Assembly (NCBI RefSeq): GCF_003671495.1
Contig: NZ_RCHN01000044.1
Location: 1-54,077, forward strand
Length of the DNA: 54,077 nucleotides
Source: Ketobacter sp.
Lineage (GTDB): Bacteria; Pseudomonadota; Gammaproteobacteria; Pseudomonadales; Ketobacteraceae
Direction of reading: 5' to 3'
Shown here: one piece after another, positions 32,453 through 42,214 of the stretch
Layout: each line of letters opens with the position of its first letter
Position numbering within the stretch: the first letter of the stretch is position 1
Notes under the pieces: model-generated
Told to the model about the DNA's origin: nothing
Database searches by the model: none
Seen by the model: the letters and a program-made list of their open reading frames with translations, nothing else
Position numbers and translations under genes: made by a program

Positions 32453-35400
32453 ATGAACACAGGGACATCCGTGTCGCGCATCGCCGTCGTGGTGATGATG
32501 TGCGTCATTCCGAGCGCCATTTACTCTGCCACCTGGGAAAAGGTTCAATCCGGCAACTTCGACCAGCCGCTGCGTAACGTCACCACCGGCATTGCAAGCA
32601 CCCCGTCCGACATCGAAAGCGTGGCTACTGCCCTGGATCTGCCCCCTGGGGAAACCGTAGTGGCGCTGGATGAGGGCAAAGACAGGAACGGTAACCTTCA
32701 CCGCCGCTATCAACAAACCTATCAGGGCCTGCCCATCTGGGGCCAGCACATCACCGTGCATGAACAGGGCGGCGCCGTTTACTCCGCCCAGGGCCAGGTT
32801 GCCCGCGACATTGATCAGGACATCGCGCCGGCTTTGATTGCCGCCACCTTCAATCCGGCCCTGTTCATTCCCAGCGGCCAGGATCCTTTTGCCCAGCAGG
32901 CGATGCTCTGGCTTGACCAAAATACCGAGCTGCCGGCAGCCCAATGGCGCCTGCAGAATTACAGCAGCACCCGCCAGGTTTACCTGCACAACCAGACCGC
33001 CAAACTGGTGCGGGTGATTACCTTTTTGGGCCACGCCCCTGCGGTGGAGCCGGTGCGCCCCACCCTGATCATTGATGAAATCACATCGCAGGTGCTGGCG
33101 GCCTGGAATGGTCTGGCCCACGTGGAGGCAACCGGACCCGGCGGCAACGAAAAAACCGGGCGCTACCATTACGGCACGGACCATGACTTTCTGGATGTAC
33201 GTGAAACCGCCGACGGCTGCGTGCTGGAAAACGATAACGTTTACACCGTGGATCTGGCCAACGGCACCAACGACAACCTTTCAACGCCCTTTGTGTTTGA
33301 GTGCTACGAAAATACCGCCCGCCCGGCCAACGGCGCCTATTCCCCGCTGAACGACGCGCACTTTTTTGGCAATACCGTATTCGACATGTACCAGGACTGG
33401 TTTGGGCTGTCGCCCCTCCGCTTCAAGCTGGCGCTGAAAGTGCACTACGGACAAAACTATGAAAACGCCTATTGGGATGGGGCGTCCATGGTGTTTGGCG
33501 ACGGCAACACGGTTTTCTATCCGTTGGTGGACATCAACGTGGTTTCCCACGAAGTCAGTCATGGCTTCACCGAACAGAATTCCGGACTGATCTATAACGG
33601 CCAATCCGGGGGCCTCAATGAATCCTTCTCCGACATCGCCGGTGAGGCCGCCGAATATTATCTGCGGGGCGAGGTGGATTGGCTGGTGGGCGCCGACACC
33701 ACCAAGCGCCGCACCGCCATGCGCTATTTTGAAGACCCCACCCTGGATGGACGCTCCATCGGACACGCCGACGACTACACCACCAACATGAGCGTGCACT
33801 TATCCAGCGGCGTCTACAACCGCGCCTATTTTCTGCTGGCGAATACTCCGGGCTGGAACCCGCGCCTGGCCTTCGACCTGTTTGTCCATGCCAACCGGTT
33901 TTACTGGGGCCCTGCGACGGATTTTGCTGCGGGCGCCTGTGGCTTGATTCTGGCGGCACAGGATCTTGGCCGGCCCGCGGTGGAAGTAGCCGCTGCATTG
34001 CGCAGTACCGGCGTATTCTGCCGAGACAACATTCTGGATACGGATGAGGATGGCATGCCGGATAACTGGGAGTTTCAATGGGATCTGGATTTCCTTGATC
34101 CTGCTGATGCCAACCTGGACGCGGACAACGACGGTTTGAAAAACCGCGATGAGTATCGGTTTGGTACCAGCCCCAGGTCTGAAGACACCGATAACGATAC
34201 GCTGACCGATTACGATGAGCTGTTCGTGCATGGCACCTCCCCCAGTCGTGCGGATACCGATTTCGACAAAATGCCCGACCAATATGAACTGGCCCAGCAA
34301 TTCAATCCGAAAGATCCCCAGGACGCATTGCTGGACGCTGATGGTGATGGCTTCAGTAACGTGGAGGAATACGAGTTCGGCTCCGATCCCCATGATCCCG
34401 CCTCCCACGTGGCCGTCATTGAGTTTATGTTTGAATCCTTCGAAAGCATGCCGCAGGAGCGCTGGACCTTCACACCCGACAACAGCACCTGGGGCTGGCA
34501 GACGGACAATTTCTGGAGCACCCATGGGCACTGGAGCCTGGCCGCCATGGACGTGCCCGACGCCAGTGAAGCCAGGGCGATGCTGAGTGGCTTTTTTGAT
34601 GAAGGCACGCTGAGCTTTGACTTTCGGGTTTCCACCGAGCGCGTCAACGACCGCTTACTGGTGTATGTGGATGGCGCGGCAAAGCTGGATGCCTCCGGCA
34701 CGCAGGAAGACCGGCTGTCGATACCCCTCAGCCGCGGCTATCACCGCATTGAATTTGTCTACTATAAATTCCAGGTGTACACCGAAGGCCTGGATCGGGT
34801 GTGGATTGATTCACTCCTGTTCATGAACGCCAACCCGGATGTGGATGGCGACGGCATGGACTCCCTGTGGGAAATCGACAACGGCCTCGACCCCCACGAT
34901 CCGGCGGACGCCATTCTGGACGACGACGCAGACGGCTTGAATAACCTGGAGGAATTCCAGGCTGGCACCAGCATCTTCCTGGAAGACTCCGACGGCGACA
35001 CCCTCTCCGACGGAGATGAAGTCAAACTGCATCGCACCTCCCCGATTCTGACGGATACCGATGGCGATGAGATCCCCGACCAGCACGAGCTGGGCTTTGG
35101 CTTTGACCCCACCGATCCCGCCGATGGTTTGCTGGATTCGGATGGCGATGGCATCAGCAACACCCACGAGTACCTGGCCGGTTCCGATCCGCTGAACAGC
35201 AATTCGGTGCCCCCGCTGGTACAGTTCTTCGAAGAGGATTTTGAACAAACCCGATCCGCGCTGTGGACAACACACACGCCATTCGAAGGCGAGGAATGGT
35301 GGTACACCCCTTACTGGTCCACCCAGGGCGACTATGCTTTCATCACCAGCAAGAAGCAAAACAGCGGGCAATCTGAGCTGCGCTTGCTGCAGTATTTTGA

Positions 35401-37033
35401 TGACGGGGTGATGACCTTCGATTACTCCGTCAAGACCTTCGGTGACAATCGCTTTGAGGTGTATGTGGATGATGTGCTTACCGCCGTGGAAAGCGGTCAA
35501 CATCGAGGCGAGCTCAGTCTCCAGCTCACCCGCGGCATGCACCAGATTCGATTTGTACTGGCGAAAGGCAACAGCAGTCACGAAGAAACCGAATGGCTTG
35601 CCATCGACCGGGTGCGCTTCATCACCTCAATCGCCGATGTGGATGGGGATGGCCTGCCTAACCTGTGGGAGTATGAACACGGCTACGACCTGCTGAATGG
35701 CGCCGACGGTGCCTTTGACCTGGATAACGACGGCTTGACCACCCTGCAGGAATTCCAGGCCGGCTCCGACCCGGCCAACGGTGACACCGACGGCGATACC
35801 CTTTCCGACGGGGATGAGGTCAAGCTGCACCAGACCTCGCCGATCAATGAAGACAGCGACACCGACGGCATGTTGGACCCCTACGAACTGGAGTACGGCT
35901 TCGACCCCAACAACGGCGCCGATGGCGCGCTGGATTCCGACCACGACGGACTCTCCAACCTTGAGGAATCCCGAATCGGTACGCACCCCCATTATGCGGT
36001 GTCCTCTGCCAATCCGTTGACCACCTATTTCGAATCCTTTGAACGATCGTTCCCGGAATGGACACTGAATCAGTCGGCCAAAGGCGGCCAATGGGCCACC
36101 AACACCATCTATTGGCAAACCGATGGCAAGTTGAGCCTGCTGGCCAACTCCTACTATATGGACGCCGGTGAAACCCTTTCCGCGGAAATCACCCTGTATG
36201 TGGTAGCCGGTAACTTTACCCTGGACTACTTCACCTATCTCACCACCCCCGGCAGCGAATTCTACATCCAGGTCGACAACGAGAAGGTGTTCAGCAGCGA
36301 GAGCGAGGCCCATGGCAGCCTGTCCATCCCCTTGTCCGCGGGCGTTCATACTCTCAAGTTCAAACTCTACTACGGCGGCTCTCCCATCGTTCGGGCCTAC
36401 ATCGACAATCTGCGCTTCACGCCCGTGGACAGCGGCGTCGATGCGGACACAGATGGCATGGCGGACGCCTGGGAAACCCGTTACCTGTTGAACCCCGCCA
36501 ACAACCTGGATGCATCTGAAGACGCGGATGACGACGGCTTTACCAATCTCGATGAGTACCTGCGCAACCTGAACCCGTTGGAAGGTAACGTAGACCTGCG
36601 CCTAACCTTGACCGATGTTTACGACAACAACTCATCCGAGATTAATTACCAGGTACGGGTGTACAACCAGAGCCGGGTCAACGCCACTGATCTGGTGATC
36701 AACAACGCCGTGAACCAGCCCAACTTTGACGTACTGCTGGAGGAGGGCAGTGGCCTGCAGTGCGACCCGGCCAACGGAACTCTGCTGCGTTGCACGCTGG
36801 CGGAACTGGGAGCCACCGCCTACGCCGATTTCCGGATCAAGGTGTATACCACCGAGAAGACCACCTTCTCGTCTTCTGTGGAGGCCTCCGAGGTGGATCA
36901 CAACCCCCTCAACAATGAGGATACCCAGCAGTTTGCAGCCGGCCCGATGCAATGGCTGACATTACTGGCCCTGAGCCTGTTGTACTCTGGCCGACGCCGA
37001 CTCAGAATAGACGCATCGAGTGCAAAGACTTAG
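32453..37033 (+). CDS. Secreted M4 (thermolysin-like) metalloprotease with Ca-binding repeats
   Basis: 1526 residues: signal peptide; FTP/PepSY-like propeptide (about 60-215); M4 catalytic domain (about 225-525) with HEVSH (H366, E367, H370), the third ligand E390 in GGLNESFSD, and the catalytic MSVHLSSGVYNRAYF. Then three modules of thrombospondin type-3-like DxDxDGxxD repeats each followed by a beta-sandwich starting FESFE..W or EEDFEQ..W. A DUF11-like domain comes next (about 1380-1490), then a hydrophobic segment and RRRLR. The tail resembles a C-terminal sorting or anchoring signal. It is probably cell-surface or released. About 1000 residues longer than plain thermolysin. Confidence 0.9.
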   Translation: MNTGTSVSRIAVVVMMCVIPSAIYSATWEKVQSGNFDQPLRNVTTGIASTPSDIESVATALDLPPGETVVALDEGKDRNGNLHRRYQQTYQGLPIWGQHITVHEQGGAVYSAQGQVARDIDQDIAPALIAATFNPALFIPSGQDPFAQQAMLWLDQNTELPAAQWRLQNYSSTRQVYLHNQTAKLVRVITFLGHAPAVEPVRPTLIIDEITSQVLAAWNGLAHVEATGPGGNEKTGRYHYGTDHDFLDVRETADGCVLENDNVYTVDLANGTNDNLSTPFVFECYENTARPANGAYSPLNDAHFFGNTVFDMYQDWFGLSPLRFKLALKVHYGQNYENAYWDGASMVFGDGNTVFYPLVDINVVSHEVSHGFTEQNSGLIYNGQSGGLNESFSDIAGEAAEYYLRGEVDWLVGADTTKRRTAMRYFEDPTLDGRSIGHADDYTTNMSVHLSSGVYNRAYFLLANTPGWNPRLAFDLFVHANRFYWGPATDFAAGACGLILAAQDLGRPAVEVAAALRSTGVFCRDNILDTDEDGMPDNWEFQWDLDFLDPADANLDADNDGLKNRDEYRFGTSPRSEDTDNDTLTDYDELFVHGTSPSRADTDFDKMPDQYELAQQFNPKDPQDALLDADGDGFSNVEEYEFGSDPHDPASHVAVIEFMFESFESMPQERWTFTPDNSTWGWQTDNFWSTHGHWSLAAMDVPDASEARAMLSGFFDEGTLSFDFRVSTERVNDRLLVYVDGAAKLDASGTQEDRLSIPLSRGYHRIEFVYYKFQVYTEGLDRVWIDSLLFMNANPDVDGDGMDSLWEIDNGLDPHDPADAILDDDADGLNNLEEFQAGTSIFLEDSDGDTLSDGDEVKLHRTSPILTDTDGDEIPDQHELGFGFDPTDPADGLLDSDGDGISNTHEYLAGSDPLNSNSVPPLVQFFEEDFEQTRSALWTTHTPFEGEEWWYTPYWSTQGDYAFITSKKQNSGQSELRLLQYFDDGVMTFDYSVKTFGDNRFEVYVDDVLTAVESGQHRGELSLQLTRGMHQIRFVLAKGNSSHEETEWLAIDRVRFITSIADVDGDGLPNLWEYEHGYDLLNGADGAFDLDNDGLTTLQEFQAGSDPANGDTDGDTLSDGDEVKLHQTSPINEDSDTDGMLDPYELEYGFDPNNGADGALDSDHDGLSNLEESRIGTHPHYAVSSANPLTTYFESFERSFPEWTLNQSAKGGQWATNTIYWQTDGKLSLLANSYYMDAGETLSAEITLYVVAGNFTLDYFTYLTTPGSEFYIQVDNEKVFSSESEAHGSLSIPLSAGVHTLKFKLYYGGSPIVRAYIDNLRFTPVDSGVDADTDGMADAWETRYLLNPANNLDASEDADDDGFTNLDEYLRNLNPLEGNVDLRLTLTDVYDNNSSEINYQVRVYNQSRVNATDLVINNAVNQPNFDVLLEEGSGLQCDPANGTLLRCTLAELGATAYADFRIKVYTTEKTTFSSSVEASEVDHNPLNNEDTQQFAAGPMQWLTLLALSLLYSGRRRLRIDASSAKT

Positions 37034-37055
37034 CCCAGTGCTGGCAGGAGAGGCC

Positions 37056-37499
37056 ATGGCTCGCGAACACAAAACGGATATGACCGTTCTGGTCACCCCG
37101 GACATGAGTAATTTCGGCGGCAAGATGCACGGCGGCGAGCTGCTGAAACTGCTGGACAAGGTGGCCTACACCTGTGCCATGCGTTATTGCGGCACCTATG
37201 TGGTCACCCTGTCGGTGGACAAGGTGCTGTTCAAAGAGCCGGTGGCCATCGGTGAGTTGGTGTCGCTCAAGGCCGCGGTCAATTACACCGGGCGCACCTC
37301 CATGGAAGTGGGCATCCGGGTGGTGGCAGAGAACCTGGAAACCGGCTGTGTACGTCACACCAACTCCTGCTATTTCACCATGGTGGCGGTGGACAAGGAC
37401 GGCAATCCCACCGCCGTTCCCGCCTACACCCCGACCACAGACGTTGAAAAACAACGCTGGGAAGAAGCCGTGCAACGGCGCAAGAACAGCCGGGGATGA
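37056..37499 (+). CDS. Acyl-CoA thioesterase (YciA-type hotdog)
   Basis: A 147-residue hotdog-fold thioesterase: MSNFGGKMHGGELLKLLDKVAYTCAMRYCG contains the YciA/BACH motif (N-x-x-G-x-x-H/x-G-G-x-L-L-x-x-x-D). VDKVLFKEPVAIGELV follows. These enzymes hydrolyse acyl-CoA to acid and CoA. ATG 37056 has AGGAGAGG 3-10 nt upstream, so earlier ATG 37020 is rejected. It overlaps the MgtC-like gene by 4 nt (ATGA). Confidence 0.9.
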   Translation: MAREHKTDMTVLVTPDMSNFGGKMHGGELLKLLDKVAYTCAMRYCGTYVVTLSVDKVLFKEPVAIGELVSLKAAVNYTGRTSMEVGIRVVAENLETGCVRHTNSCYFTMVAVDKDGNPTAVPAYTPTTDVEKQRWEEAVQRRKNSRG

Positions 37500-38032
37500 C
37501 CATGGACCTGAGCGAATTGATCTCCATCCAGCCCTACGACTGGCTGTCCATCGGTACCGCGTTGTTATGTGGTTTCATCATCGGGCTGGAGCGGCAGCTG
37601 CGTGGCAAACCGGTGGGTATCCGCACCTCCTCGCTGATCACCCTGGGCACTTACATTTTTATCGTGTCGGCGGTGTACGTCAGCAACGAATCCTCTGATC
37701 CCTCCCGCGTCATCGGCCAGGTGATCACCGGCATCGGCTTTCTGGGGGCGGGGGTTATGCTGGCCCGGGATGGCATGGTGATCGGTGTCACCTCCGCCGC
37801 CACCATCTGGGCACTGGCGGCCGTCGGGGTGTGCATTGCGGTGGCCAGTCATGGCACGGCCATCAAGTTATCGGTGATCGTGGTGTTTGTGCTGGTGGGT
37901 GTGGATCTGCTGGAGGATTACTCCCAGGCACTGACCCGGGGTGTACACGCCCGTTACCGTAACTGGCGGCAACGTAATGGAAACACGACTGGAATCGAAC
38001 GTCGCGGTGGACAGGATCGGCGCCAGCCCTGA
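37496..38032 (+). CDS. MgtC/SapB-family membrane protein
   Basis: A 178-residue protein with four to five spans and the family motifs GFIIGLERQLRGKPVGIRT and ITGIGFLGAGVML (residues about 24-45 and 81-95). MgtC/SapB proteins affect magnesium stress and F-ATPase in pathogens; in many bacteria the role is unknown. Start ATG 37496 (or 37502) is coupled to the thioesterase stop. The C-terminal tail is basic (RRGGQDRRQP). Confidence 0.85.
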   Translation: MTMDLSELISIQPYDWLSIGTALLCGFIIGLERQLRGKPVGIRTSSLITLGTYIFIVSAVYVSNESSDPSRVIGQVITGIGFLGAGVMLARDGMVIGVTSAATIWALAAVGVCIAVASHGTAIKLSVIVVFVLVGVDLLEDYSQALTRGVHARYRNWRQRNGNTTGIERRGGQDRRQP

Positions 38033-38052
38033 TTCGAGCCGGCGCCGCTGGT

Positions 38053-40431
38053 TTACTGCTTGGGAATGGGCCAGGCCACGGACTTGGTTTCCAGATACTG
38101 ATTGAAACCGGCCTCGCCGTTCTGGCGACCAATACCACTGAACTTGTAGCCACCGAACGGAATGTCCGCACCGTGGGCATAGGCGCCGTTCACCGACAAC
38201 ACACCGGCCCGAATCCGGCGCGCCACCGACAGCGCCCGCTCGATGTTGGTGGAGTTGACGCTGCCCACCAGACCGTACTTGCTTTCATTGGCGATGCGCA
38301 CGGCATCGTCGTCGTCTTCAAACGGAATCAGCACCAGTACCGGCCCGAAGATTTCTTCCTGGGCGATGGTCATGCTGTTGTCCACGTGGGTGAACAAGGT
38401 GGGCTCGACATAATAGCCGGTCTGGAACGCTGCCGGGCGATTGCCACCCAGTGCCAGGGTCGCACCTTCGGCAATGCCAACGTCGATCAGGTTCAGTACC
38501 CGGTCGCGCTGTTTGGCGGACACCAGCGGCCCCATCATCACATCGGCGCGCTGAGGGTCACCGTAAGGCGCCATCTGCATGATGCCTTTCACCTTGGCGC
38601 AGATCTCTTCGTAGCGGGCCTTGGGCACCAACATGCGGGTGGGAATACCACAGCCCTGGCCGGCGTGGAAACACACCGCCAACGCCCCCATCAATGCGGA
38701 ATCCATATTGGCGTCATCCAGCACAATGTTGGCCGACTTGCCGCCCAGCTCCAGGAACACCCGCTTCATGGTGGCCGCGCCTTTTTCCATAATGCGCTGA
38801 CCCACGGCAGTGGAACCGGTGAAGGAAATCACATCCACGGCAGGGGACATGGTCAGCGCCTCACCGATCATGTGATCGGAAGAGGTCACGATGTTCAGCA
38901 CACCAGGTGGAATGTCGGTTTTCTCGGCCACCATGCGACCGATGAAGGTGGCGCTCCAGGGGGTATCCGGCGCCGGTTTCAACACCATGGTGTTACCGGT
39001 GGCCAGGGCCTGGGCAATCTTGTTGATGGCCACTTCAAAGGGGAAGTTCCAGGGAATGATGGCACCCACCACACCCATGGCTTCTTTCCAGATGCGGCGT
39101 GCGTTGGGTTCGCCCTGACTGCCTTTGCCGTCCGGCAGTTCCACTTCCCACTCAAACCGATCCATCAGTTCAATGGGGTAATCCAGCGCTTCCGGGAAGC
39201 AGGCATCCAATTGCTGGCGCACGGTGGACATGCGCGGGCAGCCGGCTTCCTGAATCAACTGCTCGCGCAGCTCTTCGCGCTCGGACTGGATAGCGTCGCG
39301 CAGCTGGATCAGGCATTGCTTGCGGAATTCACGGTTGGTGGACCAATCGGTTTCATCAAAGGCGCAGCGGGCGGCGGCGATGGCCCGTTGCATATCCGCA
39401 CGGGTGGCATCGGCACACACACCGATCACTTCTTCGGTGGCCGGATTGATGTTGTTGAACGTGGCGCCGTTCTCCGCTGCCACCAACTCACCGTTAATCA
39501 GCATGCGGGTTTCCGGGTTGATCTCCGGCAATTTGGGTTTGTCTTCCTCGGTGGTGGCGGCACGCTGCAGCTGGGGCGCCGCACCGGAACCACCGGCAGC
39601 ACCACCGCCCACGCCACGCAGGAAGTTCACAATCATCTTGGCACTGGGGAACACATCCGACACGGCGGAACTGGTGAAGCCCACGTCAGTGATCAGGGTG
39701 ATTCCGCTCACCACCGCGGCCGCATCGCTGCACAGGTACACCAGCGGTCCGGCCTGCTCGGCGGGGGTGGACACTTCCACACCGGCTTCAGCGCGGTAGT
39801 CCTTACCAAAGGTCAGCCAGGAATCGGCGTTGTCACGGGCCAGGGGGGTGTCGGTGGGGCCCGGCAGGATGGCGTTGATGCGCACGCCTTTTTTCAGGAA
39901 CGGCATGGCCATGCGCGCCACATAAGCACACACGGCCTGCTTGGTGAACATGTAATTGCATTTACCGTTGTCCACCGCCCATTGGGTGGCTTTGTCGAAA
40001 TCGTCAATGGCGAGGAAGCCGATCAATTCCGGCAGGTTGGGCTCCCAACCCATGCCGGCAGCGGAAGAGATCATGCCGATGGCAGCGCCGTCGTTGAACA
40101 TGTCGGCGGCAAACAGCTGGTCGATCATGTAACGGTGGCCGATAAAGTTGATGCGTTCGATGCCAGGTGTGCCGTCAGCCACACCCGCGCAACTGAAGAG
40201 GGCGTCAATCTTGCCGCCGCATTCCACCAACGCCTGGTCAATGGATTGCTTCTCCGACAGGTCGACGAACAGTGTGCGCACGCCCTGCAGTTTGATTTCA
40301 CCGCGGTCCATGACCACCACTTCTGCACCCGCATCACGCACCAGCTCTGCTGCGGCTGCACCCATTCCAGTTGCCCCGCCTACGACCAGGACTCGCTTGT
40401 TGCGGTAGCTAAACTTGTCGAACAACGACAT
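38053..40431 (-). CDS. Fusion of short-chain dehydrogenase and aldehyde dehydrogenase
   Basis: A 792-residue two-enzyme fusion. Residues about 1-260 are an SDR (VGGATGMG cofactor loop; SSAAGMG catalytic Ser; YMFTK catalytic Tyr-x-x-x-Lys), close in pattern to coniferyl-alcohol/3-alpha-hydroxysteroid dehydrogenases. A Gly/Ala linker follows (about 265-300). Residues about 320-792 are an ALDH (PWNFPFEVAINKIAQAL; FTGSTAVGQRI; LELGGKSANIV; GQGCGIPTR with the catalytic Cys). It would oxidise an alcohol to an aldehyde and then to an acid without releasing the aldehyde; this is inferred. AGGAGAG lies 7-8 nt before ATG 40431. Substrate unknown. Confidence 0.9.
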   Translation of the reverse strand: MSLFDKFSYRNKRVLVVGGATGMGAAAAELVRDAGAEVVVMDRGEIKLQGVRTLFVDLSEKQSIDQALVECGGKIDALFSCAGVADGTPGIERINFIGHRYMIDQLFAADMFNDGAAIGMISSAAGMGWEPNLPELIGFLAIDDFDKATQWAVDNGKCNYMFTKQAVCAYVARMAMPFLKKGVRINAILPGPTDTPLARDNADSWLTFGKDYRAEAGVEVSTPAEQAGPLVYLCSDAAAVVSGITLITDVGFTSSAVSDVFPSAKMIVNFLRGVGGGAAGGSGAAPQLQRAATTEEDKPKLPEINPETRMLINGELVAAENGATFNNINPATEEVIGVCADATRADMQRAIAAARCAFDETDWSTNREFRKQCLIQLRDAIQSEREELREQLIQEAGCPRMSTVRQQLDACFPEALDYPIELMDRFEWEVELPDGKGSQGEPNARRIWKEAMGVVGAIIPWNFPFEVAINKIAQALATGNTMVLKPAPDTPWSATFIGRMVAEKTDIPPGVLNIVTSSDHMIGEALTMSPAVDVISFTGSTAVGQRIMEKGAATMKRVFLELGGKSANIVLDDANMDSALMGALAVCFHAGQGCGIPTRMLVPKARYEEICAKVKGIMQMAPYGDPQRADVMMGPLVSAKQRDRVLNLIDVGIAEGATLALGGNRPAAFQTGYYVEPTLFTHVDNSMTIAQEEIFGPVLVLIPFEDDDDAVRIANESKYGLVGSVNSTNIERALSVARRIRAGVLSVNGAYAHGADIPFGGYKFSGIGRQNGEAGFNQYLETKSVAWPIPKQ

Positions 40432-40664
40432 TGGACACTCTCCTATCACGCTTTATCATTGTTTTTCTCAAATATACACCATTGTTGATTATAAAGGAAT
40501 TTGCATATATTGAATAAAGGGTGACGAACCGCACAGAGTTTTGACTGTGCAGGAGCCCGTTCAACGATGGCTATTTCCACAAAAAATATAGGGTGAGGCT
40601 ACCCAGCCAACGTGACCAATGATACATTTATGGTTTATTGTCTCAGTGTGGAAGTGGAGAATCG

Positions 40665-42092
40665 GTGCAAACAACGGCTGTGTTAGTGAGCTGGAAGACG
40701 AGGGGCGTGCGACACCTGCTGCTGGCCGCGCTGTTGATGATGGGCCCGGTGCCTGGGAGTTGGGGTTTTGGCATCCAGTCCGGCGGCCAGTCCAGCATCG
40801 ATCGCGCCGACCAGAACGCGTTCTCCCTGGCCTCCCCGGCGCTCTCCCTGCAACAGCGCCACGACTTCTATTCCGGCAGCGACCTGTTCCGCAGCCCCTG
40901 GGTGATCGCCCCCGCCAGTAACCGCTCGCGGGATGGCCTGGGGCCCCTGTCCAATGCCAACGGCTGCCGCGACTGCCATACCCTGGATGGCCGCGGCCAC
41001 CTTCCCACTCACCCGGACGACAATAATGTGTCCCTGCTGTTGCGGGTCAGCCTGCGCCCGGAAACCGACGTCCAATGGCAACAGGTGCGGGAGCAGGGCG
41101 TGATTCCCCATCCCCAATACGGCGCGCAGATTCAGGATTTTGCCAACCCCGGGCTGGTGCCGGAGGCTCACTACCGCCTGCGTTATGAGACCACCCACGT
41201 CACCCTGGCCGATGGCGAGGTGGTGACCCTGAGCCGGCCGCTGCCGGAGTGGGTGGAAACGGCCTATGGCGAGCCCGCGGCCAATGTGAACTGGTCGTTG
41301 CGCCTGGCGCCGGCCATCGTCGGCCTGGGCCTGTTGGATATCCTGGACGATGAACAGATCGCCGCCTTCGCTGACCCGGACGACCGCGACGGGGACGGCA
41401 TTTCCGGCCGGCCCAATCGGGTGCGACAGGCCGGCAGCGATGGACTGGTGAACGGGCGTTACGGTTGGAAGGCGGAACAGCCGAGCCTGCGCCAGCAGAA
41501 CGCGGCGGCCTTCCTCGGCGACCTGGGCATCACCAGCCCCCTGTTCCCGGAGGAAAACTGCACCCCGGCGGCCACCCAGTGCCGCCAGGCCCCCACCGGT
41601 GGCAGCCCGGAATTAAGTGACACGCAGCTGAATCAAATCACCTTTTACACGGCCAATCTGGCGGTTCCCCAACGGCGCAATGTGCGCGATCCCCAGGTCA
41701 AACAGGGGGAAGCCCTGTTCACTGAAGCCGGTTGCGCCGGCTGTCACCGGGTGGCGTTCGTGACGCCGAAGGTGGTGCGGCAACCGCAGCTGTCCGGCCA
41801 GACCATCCACCCTTATACCGACCTGCTGCTGCACGACATGGGTGAGGGCCTGGCGGATCATCGGCCGGTGTTTTCCGCCTCTGGAAGCGAATGGCGCACA
41901 CCCCCCCTGTGGGGCATCGGACTCACCGCCACTGTGACCGGGCAGGAGCATTACCTGCACGATGGCCGCGCCCGCAACCTGCTGGAAGCGATCCTGTGGC
42001 ACGATGGCGAGGCACGGGCCAGCAAAGCCTTCGTGGTGAGCGCCAGTCGCGAACAGCGGGCGGCCCTGGTGGCATTTCTGCAATCCCTGTGA
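40665..42092 (+). CDS. Periplasmic di-haem oxidoreductase (DHOR/DUF1111)
   Basis: About 475 residues: signal peptide (LLLAALLMMGPVPGSWG), then two c-type haem motifs, CRDCH (residues about 101-105) and CAGCH (about 350-354). DPDDRDGDGISGRPNRV and HDMGEGLADHRP are typical of the DHOR (DUF1111) family. GTG 40665 has GGAG about 8 nt upstream and is preferred over TTG 40638. Members are often paired with imelysin-type proteins in iron uptake loci, but none is present here. Divergent from the SDR-ALDH gene. Confidence 0.9.
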   Translation: MQTTAVLVSWKTRGVRHLLLAALLMMGPVPGSWGFGIQSGGQSSIDRADQNAFSLASPALSLQQRHDFYSGSDLFRSPWVIAPASNRSRDGLGPLSNANGCRDCHTLDGRGHLPTHPDDNNVSLLLRVSLRPETDVQWQQVREQGVIPHPQYGAQIQDFANPGLVPEAHYRLRYETTHVTLADGEVVTLSRPLPEWVETAYGEPAANVNWSLRLAPAIVGLGLLDILDDEQIAAFADPDDRDGDGISGRPNRVRQAGSDGLVNGRYGWKAEQPSLRQQNAAAFLGDLGITSPLFPEENCTPAATQCRQAPTGGSPELSDTQLNQITFYTANLAVPQRRNVRDPQVKQGEALFTEAGCAGCHRVAFVTPKVVRQPQLSGQTIHPYTDLLLHDMGEGLADHRPVFSASGSEWRTPPLWGIGLTATVTGQEHYLHDGRARNLLEAILWHDGEARASKAFVVSASREQRAALVAFLQSL

Positions 42093-42214
42093 CGGTGGTG
42101 GTAGAGCCTTTACTTAACTGCCTTTACCTGAGTCACCGCGAGTGCTAAGTTGCTGGTCACACCATGATTGTGAACTGACGCGCGCGTGCTGAGAAACAGG
42201 GGGATTGTTCTGGC

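Noticed and set aside
38173..40488. 771-codon plus-strand open frame opposite the SDR-ALDH fusion
   Set aside because: Its translation is His/Gly-rich without recognisable domains, whereas the minus strand encodes two intact enzymes.
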